From an uncultured Paraprevotella sp. (lineage in GTDB: Bacteria; Bacteroidota; Bacteroidia; Bacteroidales; Bacteroidaceae): a DNA stretch of 49,048 nucleotides. A program made the position numbers and the translations under genes. Each line of letters begins with the position of its first letter. Positions within the stretch are counted from its first letter, which is position 1. The stretch is from assembly GCA_944321975.1 (NCBI GenBank), contig CALUNJ010000006.1, positions 1-49,048 on the forward strand, read 5' to 3'. The notes under the pieces were generated by a model. The model worked only from the letters and a program-made list of their open reading frames with translations. It was not told the DNA's origin and searched no databases. Below, in pieces: positions 42,080 to 49,048 of this stretch.

Positions 42080-44716
42080 TCAGAGCTTATAGCGCAGGCC
42101 GATCATGAACGTGCGTCCGTTCCACGATTCGCGTTCCACCACGTTGCCGTTGTCGCGGCGTGAGGTGACGTTCATTGTGTGGTTGCCCTTGTGGATATAG
42201 CGTAAGATGGGCGTGTCGATCAGGTTGGACGCCTTGGCAAAGACCGTCAGGCCGAATTTGAATCCTTTTTCCAGGGAGGCGTCGAGTTGGAAAAAGCCTT
42301 TTTCCCAAATGTCATCGTCTTCCCACGTGGAGATGTCGGCGAGCCGTTTTCCCGTGTAGGTTCCCAGGACTTGTCCTTCCCAGGCATGTTTCTTGCTCTT
42401 GAAGAGGAGCGAGAGGTTGGCCACGTGGGCTGCTTGTCCGAAGAGCGGGCGGGTCTGTTCCACCATGACCACCTCGTTGCCCGCCATCTTTTGCTTTTGA
42501 GTGGTGATGGACGAATGCGTGTAGGTGTAGTTGGCCTTCACGCCGAACCAATTGAAGTATTTCATGAGATCCACTTCCACGCCAAAGTTGGTGGCTGTGC
42601 CGAAGTTCATGGGTTTGTATGTGAGGTCTTGCCCTTCGGTCATCAGTCCGTATTCGATGGGATCCTGGATGTTCTTGTAGAACACGCCCACCATGAATTG
42701 CTCGCTCGTGCGGGGGAAGAACTCGTAGCGCAAGTCGAGGTTGTCGGCCACGGTGTGTTGCAACTCGGGATTTCCTTCTTCGCTGTAATCGTCTCCCACG
42801 AGGCTGTAGGGCACGATTTCGAAGAAGCTGGGGCGGTTCACGGCGCGATAGTAGGAAAAGTGCAGGTTGGCATTCTCATGCACGTGGTATTTCAAATGTG
42901 CGCTGGGCAGCCAGTCCCAATATTTTTGTGAGCCTTCGGGGTCGGAGTTGTCTTCGGCGAACTTTAGCGTATAGCCTTGGTCGGTGTGTTCGGCGCGCAA
43001 CCCCGCGTTGAATTCCCACGACGGGCGGGTGTACTTGACCATGAGATAGGCGGCACCGATGCGTTCAGAGGCGTCGTAGTTGAGCGGGTCGGCAATGTTG
43101 CCGTAGCGGCGGCGCGGGGTGAACGCTATGTCGTCGAAGTTTTCCCAATCGTAGCCGGTTTCGGAGTTGAACGTGTAGCTGTTGTAGAAACTTTCGCGTT
43201 GCTTGTCGCGGTAGAGTCCGCCCACTTTGAAGTCCATGGATTGCCCCCCGTTCATTTTCATCTTGTAGGCCAGGTTGGCTTGAGCCGAAAGGTCGCGGTC
43301 GGAGTTGTGCTCCCAACGGCGTTCCGCGCTGTTTTGTGAATAGACCCGGCGTCCGTTGAACTCCATTTTCACTTGGTCGGGCGTTTCGTTGTAGGCTTTT
43401 GACCCGTTGAGTCCCCAGTCCAGCATCAAGGCACCGTCCTTCAGGAACTTGTGTTCGCCTTTGAGGGTGGAGTTGAAAATATATTGGTGATTCCATTTCA
43501 GGCGCACTTCGCGATCCATCTCGTCGGCTCCGTCGCGCACTTCGCCTTCGCGCAGATCCATGTAGCCGTTATACCACGTCAGTTTGTGGGCTTCGTTCAC
43601 GTGGTAGTCCAGCTTCAGGTGCGCTCCCGTGCGGGTTTGTCGCACGGAGTAGTTGCGGTGCAGGGTGCCGTGCTGGGATTCTCCCGGTTTGTATTCAATG
43701 TCGCTTTCGCGTCCCCGGTTGGTGTTTTGGAAACTTCCGGCGAGCATGACCCCCAAATGTCCGTCGAAGAAACGGTCGCCATAGGAGAGTCCGGCTGTGA
43801 GGTCGGGCATGGCCGCTTTCTCTGTCACATGGAGTGGGGCGCGGTTGAAATATTCGCTCTGCATCACGCTTCCTGTTCCTGTGGTGCCGAGGCGTTCATC
43901 GGGCGATTCTTTATTGATCTTGTCCCAGGCAAACGACTGGAAGTCGCGGCCGAAGAACATGCTGTTGTAACCCGTGGAAATGTTGGCCGTGAACTGGCGT
44001 TCCGTGGGCGCGTCTTTCATCACGAGGTTTACGGCTCCGCCGATGCCGTCGCCTTCCATGTCGGCGGTGAGCGATTTGGCCACTTCCAGGCGGTCGAGCA
44101 TTTCGCTGGGGAAGATGTCGAGCGGCACGAAACGGTTTTTATTGTCGGGGCTGGAGATTTTCACGCCGTTCACGAGCGTGTAGTTGTAACGCTTGTCCAT
44201 GCCGCGCAGGATGGCGTATTGCCCCTCTCCGCTGGCATTGCGCTCTACGGTGACCCCGCTCATGCGTTGGATGACGTTGGCCACGGTGATGTCCGGCGAC
44301 AGTTCGATGGCCTTGGCGCTCATGACGTTCACCACGCTCATGGCGTTTTTCTCGATGAGCCGTGCGCCTGCTTCGCTGCGGCCTGGATTGTGCGCCGTGA
44401 CGGTCACGCCTTTCAGTTCGATTTCTTTGCTGACGAGGGGGATTTCGATGTTTTCATTTTCTGAACGCACTTCCACTTCGAAAGGCTGGTAGCCCATGTA
44501 AGTGCAGACTAATGTGAATGCGTTCTGTCCTACGGAGAGGTTGAAACTTCCGTCCAGTCCGCTGACAACGGCTTTCGAGGGGTCGCCTTTCACTTGGATC
44601 CGGGCACCGATGATTTCCTCTCCGGTCTGCGCGTCGCGGATTTTGCCTTTGATAATCTTGCCTTCGGCCTGCAGGGCGAGCATGCCGCAGACAAGCAATG
44701 GCCAACATCTTTTCAT
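42080..44716 (-). CDS. TonB-dependent outer-membrane receptor with CarboxypepD_reg-like domain
   Basis: 878 aa. A signal peptide (MKRCWPLLVCGMLALQAEG) is followed by a carboxypeptidase-regulatory-like domain (KGKIRDAQTGEEIIGARIQVKGD to YMGYQPFEVEV, about 22-90), the plug domain (VIQRMSGVTVERNASGEGQYAILRGMDKRYNYTLVNGV, quoted in short as QRMSGVTVERNASGEG, about 150-190), and a 22-strand-type barrel ending in aromatic RTFMIGLRYKL. It imports a ligand across the outer membrane with TonB energy. SusC-family proteins usually come with SusD; here the partner is the beta-helix lipoprotein. The promoter is 40 bp upstream. The ligand is unknown; the phosphoesterase downstream makes a phosphorylated compound plausible. 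Confidence 0.93.
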   Translation of the reverse strand: MKRCWPLLVCGMLALQAEGKIIKGKIRDAQTGEEIIGARIQVKGDPSKAVVSGLDGSFNLSVGQNAFTLVCTYMGYQPFEVEVRSENENIEIPLVSKEIELKGVTVTAHNPGRSEAGARLIEKNAMSVVNVMSAKAIELSPDITVANVIQRMSGVTVERNASGEGQYAILRGMDKRYNYTLVNGVKISSPDNKNRFVPLDIFPSEMLDRLEVAKSLTADMEGDGIGGAVNLVMKDAPTERQFTANISTGYNSMFFGRDFQSFAWDKINKESPDERLGTTGTGSVMQSEYFNRAPLHVTEKAAMPDLTAGLSYGDRFFDGHLGVMLAGSFQNTNRGRESDIEYKPGESQHGTLHRNYSVRQTRTGAHLKLDYHVNEAHKLTWYNGYMDLREGEVRDGADEMDREVRLKWNHQYIFNSTLKGEHKFLKDGALMLDWGLNGSKAYNETPDQVKMEFNGRRVYSQNSAERRWEHNSDRDLSAQANLAYKMKMNGGQSMDFKVGGLYRDKQRESFYNSYTFNSETGYDWENFDDIAFTPRRRYGNIADPLNYDASERIGAAYLMVKYTRPSWEFNAGLRAEHTDQGYTLKFAEDNSDPEGSQKYWDWLPSAHLKYHVHENANLHFSYYRAVNRPSFFEIVPYSLVGDDYSEEGNPELQHTVADNLDLRYEFFPRTSEQFMVGVFYKNIQDPIEYGLMTEGQDLTYKPMNFGTATNFGVEVDLMKYFNWFGVKANYTYTHSSITTQKQKMAGNEVVMVEQTRPLFGQAAHVANLSLLFKSKKHAWEGQVLGTYTGKRLADISTWEDDDIWEKGFFQLDASLEKGFKFGLTVFAKASNLIDTPILRYIHKGNHTMNVTSRRDNGNVVERESWNGRTFMIGLRYKL

Positions 44717-44757
44717 AAATTAAAACTTATACCTTTACCTTGTTCTGAATTCTGCCG

Positions 44758-44765
44758 CAAAGGTA
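44758..44765 (-). promoter_or_regulatory. -7 element for the TonB receptor unit
   Basis: Minus-strand TACCTTTG fits TAnnTTTG, 41 bp before the receptor ATG. The rest of 44717-44984 has no gene; it holds this promoter and the terminator of the DUF3843-like gene. Confidence 0.65.
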
Positions 44766-44903
44766 TGCTGGCGGTGTTACGTTGGCATTACGCAGGAATG
44801 AAAAATTAATGAACTTTGTTAAAAGGGTGTTTGGAAGGCCGGAAATCCAAGATGTCTCCAGAATTGGGGTTACGGCACGGGTGGAATGGTGCCCGTGCGG
44901 GGA

Positions 44904-44954
44904 AAAGAAAAGACATTGCCCCTTCTCCCGTAATCTTTTGAGGGGCAATGTCTT
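44904..44954 (-). terminator. intrinsic terminator after the DUF3843-like gene
   Basis: AAGACATTGCCCCT (44910-44923) and AGGGGCAATGTCTT (44941-44954) form a 14-bp perfect stem with a 17-nt loop. On the minus strand TTCTTTTCC follows, giving a U-rich tract 31 bp after the stop of the 44985-46520 gene. Confidence 0.85.
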
Positions 44955-44984
44955 GTGTGTGGGTTTTGCAGATGGCTGAAGGGG

Positions 44985-46520
44985 TCATGGCGTAGTGAAA
45001 GCATCTTCGTCATAGTCCTTTTCCCGGCATTTGCGGAAGAAATAGTCCGTGATGAAGTTACGATTCTGTTGCAAAAAAGATCGGCCGTATTCTTTTCCTT
45101 TCAAACTATTCAGGCCCGCGTCGGTGAGCATGCCCTTGTCTTGGAGGTAACAACACAGTTCGTAGGGGAGTGCTTCGGGGTTGGCATAGAGCATTAGCCC
45201 GTTCTTTCTGGCTTTCTGTTCATCGTAGAAAGGATTCTCGGGCGATTTGATGCAGGGTATTCCCGCATTGAGGATTTGCATCCCGGCATTTGGGGTGGCT
45301 GTGGCCATGCATCCTGTTTTTTCATCCACCCGTGGGATTTCCACGCCTTTTTCCAAGGTGAATCCCATTTTTGCCGTGAGGAAGTCTTTCAGTGCGTCTT
45401 GGCTTTTGAGGATGACGTAAGGCCGTCCTCCGGACGCTTTCCGGAAAGTTTCGAAATCCCGGCGTGTGGTGGCCTTTTCGCGCCTGTCTCTTTCCTCGTC
45501 TAAGATGAGCCGGTCGTCTCCCTGCTGTTCGTTGCTATATGTCAGCATGCCGTTTTGCCACCAGCAGCCCCCGTAGGCGACCAGTTGGCATTTTAACATG
45601 CTTTTGCCAGCAATCCAATGGTTGCCGCCGACTTCGCTTTTTATAGAGAGTTTGCTGACCGCCAGTCTTTCTCCGTTGCCCGTGATATCTTTGAGATAGA
45701 CGAATCGCAGGTCTTCTCCGTCGTATAGGAAATAAAAGCCCGGATGCAGCCGGACATCTTTCCATGTGGCCAGTCCGGGGAGGTCGCCGGCCATCCGCGC
45801 CATCCATTCCGGCGAGCTGAAGGCCATAAGCGGGTTCCGGCTGCGGAACAACAGTTCTTGCCGGATGGCATATATCAGGATGTACGGGTCGTGGTTTTCT
45901 ATGAAGTCGTTTATGTTCTTGTGCTCGGCCAATTGTTCGATGTGGTCTTCCAATTCGTCCTGGGCCAGCACGTTGAAATAGGATTGGTAGTGAAACCACT
46001 GGAGGATCTCGCGGTAACGATAGAAATCTTCCGGGCCATAGGATTGCCCGTATAATGCTTCATACAGCGGTTCGTTTTCGGGAGCGGTTTCGTATTCCTG
46101 TTCAAGCAAGGTGCAGACCTGGCTTGCTACGGCCTGGATGCCAGGGTTTTCCGGATTGAGCACCCGCTCGCCGTTGCAGTAGCTTTGCATGTTGTGCCAA
46201 AGCAGGAAAGCGATGTCTTCGAAGTTCACTTCTCCCGGAATGTAATTTTCATCCAGTTTGTAGAAAGGCAGATAGGCTCCATATCGTTGCTTGCACGCCT
46301 TGGTAAAGGTCGTCCAGATGCGTGTTTCCGAGATGATGTCTTCGAACCATTCCGTGAGGCGGATGCCGATGCTGCGCAGGTCAAAGAGGTCGTCTTCCAA
46401 GTGGGCTGCTGTTAGAACCTTGTTGATTCGCGTGGCTAAGTCGGCATAGTAGCGGTCGGCTTCTCCGCTGTGTTTGTAGGGATGTTGTGTGACCCATTCG
46501 ACCGGATATACTTTTTTCAT
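44985..46520 (-). CDS. DUF3843-like cytoplasmic protein of unknown function
   Basis: 511 aa, no signal peptide or membrane segment, acidic and aromatic-rich. The N-terminus (MKKVYPVEWVTQHPYKHSGEADRYYADLATRINKVL) looks like the DUF3843 family of Bacteroidales; I give the family name from memory, so it is tentative. A middle segment (LHPGFYFLYDGEDLRFVYLKDITGN) has the shape of a beta domain. No catalytic motif is recognised. The gene is monocistronic: it has its own terminator downstream, and upstream lies a 626-bp gap with repeat copy 5. An imperfect -7 box (TACTTTTA) is seen about 20 bp before the ATG. Confidence 0.78.
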   Translation of the reverse strand: MKKVYPVEWVTQHPYKHSGEADRYYADLATRINKVLTAAHLEDDLFDLRSIGIRLTEWFEDIISETRIWTTFTKACKQRYGAYLPFYKLDENYIPGEVNFEDIAFLLWHNMQSYCNGERVLNPENPGIQAVASQVCTLLEQEYETAPENEPLYEALYGQSYGPEDFYRYREILQWFHYQSYFNVLAQDELEDHIEQLAEHKNINDFIENHDPYILIYAIRQELLFRSRNPLMAFSSPEWMARMAGDLPGLATWKDVRLHPGFYFLYDGEDLRFVYLKDITGNGERLAVSKLSIKSEVGGNHWIAGKSMLKCQLVAYGGCWWQNGMLTYSNEQQGDDRLILDEERDRREKATTRRDFETFRKASGGRPYVILKSQDALKDFLTAKMGFTLEKGVEIPRVDEKTGCMATATPNAGMQILNAGIPCIKSPENPFYDEQKARKNGLMLYANPEALPYELCCYLQDKGMLTDAGLNSLKGKEYGRSFLQQNRNFITDYFFRKCREKDYDEDAFTTP

Positions 46521-46759
46521 TGCTGGTAACTTTTACAGGAGTAAAAGTAGGACTTTTGCGGTGAATGTGCAATATCTGAATGTCTTTTCTTTATGCCAAT
46601 GGCGTGGAAATGTTTCTTTTGTGGTTTTGCTTTTTCCAATGGTCTTATTTCCAACGGAGGTTGCCCAGGCCGGGGCTTTCTGGGGCAGCCCTTGCCGGAA
46701 CCCACGCGGACCTTCCCTTTCCGCGCCCTTTTCCCTTCCGTAAGCCCCATCTCCGAAGT

Positions 46760-47010
46760 CCATATGGTCCTATCTTGAAGGGGAGCCTTATTCTGTTAAT
46801 AATCAGCAAAATGAAAACAACTTTGGATCACACGGATTTCTTTCAAGCGATTCACTTTTTTTTCGCTTGAGAAAAAAATGTGAATCTCAAGAGAGAAATT
46901 TGCGTGCCTCTTGAGCGCGATTTTGTCCTATTCCTCCGCGTGTTCTTTTTCTTCACGAGGCGGTAGAAACGCCTTCCGCTTCTGGCATCGCAAACTTTCA
47001 GGCTATCCCC
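46760..47010 (+). repeat. 22-bp phased intergenic repeat, copy 5 (forward orientation)
   Basis: Between the DUF3843-like gene start and the end of the next minus-strand gene. Sites at 46842 (TTCAAGCG), 46864 (CGCTTGAG), 46886 (CTCAAGAG) and 46908 (CTCTTGAG), 22 bp apart; the expected first site at 46820 is degenerate (ACTTTGGA). Spacer 2 is ATTCACTTTTTTTT and spacer 3 AAAAAAATGTGAAT, forming a hairpin with one mismatch. The left arm has CATATGGTCCTATCTTGAAG (46771-46790) and TTCTGTTAATAATCAG, matching the reverse complement of copy 2; the right arm has ATTTTGTCCTATTCC and the hairpin AGGCG-GTAGAAA-CGCCT. The rest of 46521-47146 has no gene, only the terminator at 47076-47124. Confidence 0.88.
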
Positions 47011-47075
47011 CCGCTAAATGCCTGCCTGCTCCCGTATTCTGGACGAGCCCGTGAAAGGGCGAGGCACCAAGGGTC

Positions 47076-47124
47076 AAAAAGGAAACGGGAGAAGCGGACA
47101 TCAAATCCGGCTTCCCCCGTTTCC
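47076..47124 (-). terminator. intrinsic terminator after the last (secreted) gene
   Basis: GGAAACGGGAGAAGCGGA (47081-47098) pairs with TCCGGCTTCCCCCGTTTCC (47106-47124) with one bulge and one mismatch. On the minus strand TTTTTGACC follows. It lies 22 bp past the stop codon of the 47147 gene. Confidence 0.8.
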
Positions 47125-47146
47125 CGCTCATTTAGGTGTCAATTCA

Positions 47147-49048
47147 TCATTTGACTTGCACTTTGCGCACTTCTTTTCCGCATTTCACCAGATAGATGCC
47201 CGGAGTCAAACCTTGTGTGCGGTTGATGGCCATCCCGGAAAGGTTATACACGGTGTAGGGCGCATCGGCGTACACTTGGATGCAGCCTTTCCCGCCGATG
47301 ACACGGAATGCGTCTTGTGCGGACAGGGCGGTTTCCACGTCGGTCGCTTCGCCTGACACGTAGAACAGGCGGAAGTCGTCGGCGGAGAACCAAGTGCCGG
47401 TCCATTCTTTGCCGGTGACAAAACTGTCATTGGTGAAGCCGATGTCCAGGCGGTTGTCCGTCACCGTGATGCCCGTGATTTCGATGGTTTGCCAGCCAAA
47501 TCCTCGGCCTCCGTTGGCATTCTTCTCGGCCGAACCGGCCTCGGCGTTCTCCCAGATGGGGCCGGCGTCGTTGCCTTCGGTGCCATATCTGGTGATTTCC
47601 TGCTTCAGGTCCTGCGTGGCCGTGCGGGCGGTGATGAAGGAGCCTTCGCCGCTCGTGCGGGCGGCGCACTTCAGCGTGTAAGTGCCGTTGGGGATGCCCG
47701 TCACGGTCTGGCGGCCGGTGTAGTAGAGCGTGATCAAGATTCCCCGGTCGGTGCGGGTGTTGCAGTAGGAGTCGAAGTAGTGGTTGCCTCCGTTGCCGCT
47801 GTAGTGCTGGCCGGTCTTCACCTTGCCGTCGCCGTTGGTCACGTTCAGTTCCCAACCCAGGGGGTCGCCGTTCGCGCCGAAGGTCTCCACGTCGGGCGAC
47901 AGGATGGCGAAGGTGTAATCCGAGTCGTCGCCCGGCAGTTGCGTCTTGCGCACGAGGAGCATGGCCTCGTTCAACTCGCGGATCAGGTCGGAGAAGGCCG
48001 TTGCATTGGTAATCAGCCGGAGCAGCGCGGATTGCTCTCTTATGGTTTCCCGCAATACTGTCCGTTCGTATTCCGCATACGTTTCATCTTCCGTGTAAGC
48101 CGCCGCTTCGTCTAACAACGTGAAATATGGCGTAGAAGCCTGGAGCAGCGTGGCGCACTGGTTCACGGTTTCAGCCGTGGCTTCCGTGTCGTGGACTTGC
48201 TCGTGTTGCAAATCCAGAAACTCCAGCAATCTTTCCACGGCTTCTTCCGAGGCCAGGGTTTCTTCCAGGGTTTCGGTCTCTTCAGCCACAAGGTTGTAGG
48301 TCGTCATGGCTGCATTGGAGGCCGATACGTCCGACAAGGCTGTTTCCAGTGCGGAGAGGGCGGTTTTCAATTGTTGCAGGTTGGCCGCGTCGTTGCCGGC
48401 CACGGCCTGTGCTTCGTCCATGGCAGTTTGCAGGCGGGTCTTGTCGGCGGGCAATTGTGCGCCGGGCAATGCCGTTTCGGCTTCCTGCAACCGTTCGGAC
48501 AACGATTGCCGCACCTGGGCGGTTTCTTCCTCGCTCGCTTCCTCGCCGGAGTAGGTCAGGCGGAAATCCGTGACGCAGAACCAGCCCTTGGTGCCGCCGC
48601 CCGAGGTGGAGGCATAGCCGATGCGCAGCTTGCCGTCCTCGCCCACATAGATTTTTTCAGTGGTCTGTTCTTCCCAGCCATTCTCGCTCCAATCGCCAAT
48701 GGCCTTCACAGGCGAGACGGCGGTCACTCCGCCGCTGGTGGCGTAGGCATGCTGGTCGTTGATCTCACCATCTCCGCACAGCGACTGGCAACTCATCTGG
48801 TACCAGCCTGGCAACAATCCTTCGAGGTCTTGGTAAAAGTCCATAGAAGTAAAGTTGTCCGACCAGTTGTTATAGCAAGTCTTGCCCAGGACCGTCCACG
48901 CTTTGCAGTCGCCGCTCGCCATGACGTTGGCCTGGGTCCAGCCGTTGTCCCAGTCCGTGAGGCCGGCGTTCTGGATGAAGGCGGTGAAGTCGGCGGGATT
49001 CTCGTTTGTGGCGCCCGCAGATTGGAGATACGTGCGGATGGCTTCGTC
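47147..49048 (-). CDS. large secreted multidomain protein with probable T9SS sorting domain (5' end outside window)
   Basis: Partial: the frame is open to the window edge (633 residues visible), so the start and any signal peptide are missing. From the visible N-terminal side: a segment reading FIQNAGLTDWDNGWT and a jelly-roll-like domain ending FCVTDFRLTYSG; a helical region of FIVAR-like repeats (AQVRQSLSERLQEAETALPG to LKTALSALETALSDV); more helices; a second jelly-roll, carbohydrate-binding-like domain (WELNVTNGDGKVKTGQHYSGN to FSADDFRLFYVSG); and a C-terminus VYNLSGMAINRTQGLTPGIYLVKCGKEVRKVQVK (quoted in part as LTPGIYLVKCGKEVRK), which resembles type IX secretion sorting domains. Such proteins are often extracellular glycan-active or adhesion proteins. 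No catalytic domain is in the visible part. Confidence 0.8.
   Translation of the reverse strand, partial: DEAIRTYLQSAGATNENPADFTAFIQNAGLTDWDNGWTQANVMASGDCKAWTVLGKTCYNNWSDNFTSMDFYQDLEGLLPGWYQMSCQSLCGDGEINDQHAYATSGGVTAVSPVKAIGDWSENGWEEQTTEKIYVGEDGKLRIGYASTSGGGTKGWFCVTDFRLTYSGEEASEEETAQVRQSLSERLQEAETALPGAQLPADKTRLQTAMDEAQAVAGNDAANLQQLKTALSALETALSDVSASNAAMTTYNLVAEETETLEETLASEEAVERLLEFLDLQHEQVHDTEATAETVNQCATLLQASTPYFTLLDEAAAYTEDETYAEYERTVLRETIREQSALLRLITNATAFSDLIRELNEAMLLVRKTQLPGDDSDYTFAILSPDVETFGANGDPLGWELNVTNGDGKVKTGQHYSGNGGNHYFDSYCNTRTDRGILITLYYTGRQTVTGIPNGTYTLKCAARTSGEGSFITARTATQDLKQEITRYGTEGNDAGPIWENAEAGSAEKNANGGRGFGWQTIEITGITVTDNRLDIGFTNDSFVTGKEWTGTWFSADDFRLFYVSGEATDVETALSAQDAFRVIGGKGCIQVYADAPYTVYNLSGMAINRTQGLTPGIYLVKCGKEVRKVQVK

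Noticed and set aside
1-49048. Mobile element or phage island
   Set aside because: No integrase, transposase, conjugation or phage structural gene, and gene content is housekeeping throughout.

Overview
The window reads as chromosomal DNA of a moderately GC-rich Bacteroidales bacterium (phylum Bacteroidota). This rests on the protein families (long-form IspG, serine palmitoyl-type lipid genes absent but pssA/psd present, DUF2723/GT117 O-glycosylation-type membrane enzyme, S9 DPP IV, SusC-like TonB receptor with carboxypeptidase-regulatory domain, surface lipoprotein with a CDDDEE export signal), on a probable type IX secretion C-terminal domain in the last gene, and on many copies of the Bacteroidota promoter -7 element TAnnTTTG (mostly TATCTTTG, TAACTTTG or TACCTTTG). 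No tRNA, rRNA, CRISPR array, transposase, integrase or phage gene was found. The content is mostly housekeeping genes.

Layout. 398-3348 (minus): CDF metal transporter, NAD-dependent epimerase and a decayed PAP2/Aur1-like phosphatase. 3480-11867 (plus): rnr, then rpoN, a degenerate PAP2-like membrane gene, purE, ispG and cysS. 12523-16908: minus operon yraN-birA-pyrH, divergent tadA, and minus operon psd-pssA-DUF4834-like. 17096-21758 (plus): dnaE, trxA and a small acidic protein. 22259-24656: divergent dusB and a U32 family gene with back-to-back promoters. 24784-33974 (plus): cysE, a THUMP RNA methyltransferase with an Arg/Asp/Gly-rich tail, DPP IV, purD, two membrane proteins, and a ZnuA/ZnuC-type metal ABC pair without a permease. 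34084-39004 (plus): DUF2723 membrane enzyme, polysaccharide deacetylase and queG. 39496-44716 (minus): TonB receptor, surface beta-helix lipoprotein and secreted metallophosphoesterase, probably one nutrient-acquisition unit. 44985-46520 (minus): DUF3843-like gene. 47147-end (minus): 5'-truncated secreted protein.

The most unusual feature is non-coding. Five intergenic copies of a repeat element (about 150-400 bp including arms) occur at 150-385, 11930-12215, 21940-22085, 39110-39385 and 46760-47010. Each has a core of five 8-bp sites (CTCAAGCG/CTCAAGAG or their reverse complements; the outermost site is degenerate in some copies) whose starts are exactly 22 bp apart, separated by 14-bp spacers, most often ATTCACATTTTTTT or its reverse complement. 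The 22-bp phase is kept in all copies, while individual 8-bp sites and one spacer are flipped between copies; the central site of copies 1 and 2 is an exact in-place inversion between identical arms. Conserved outer arms (one with GATTATTAA, the other with TTTTGTCCTATTCCGCC) make these one family. They sit at gene ends, mainly between convergent genes, and generate spurious ORFs. I do not recognise this family and treat it as the best candidate for an undescribed element.
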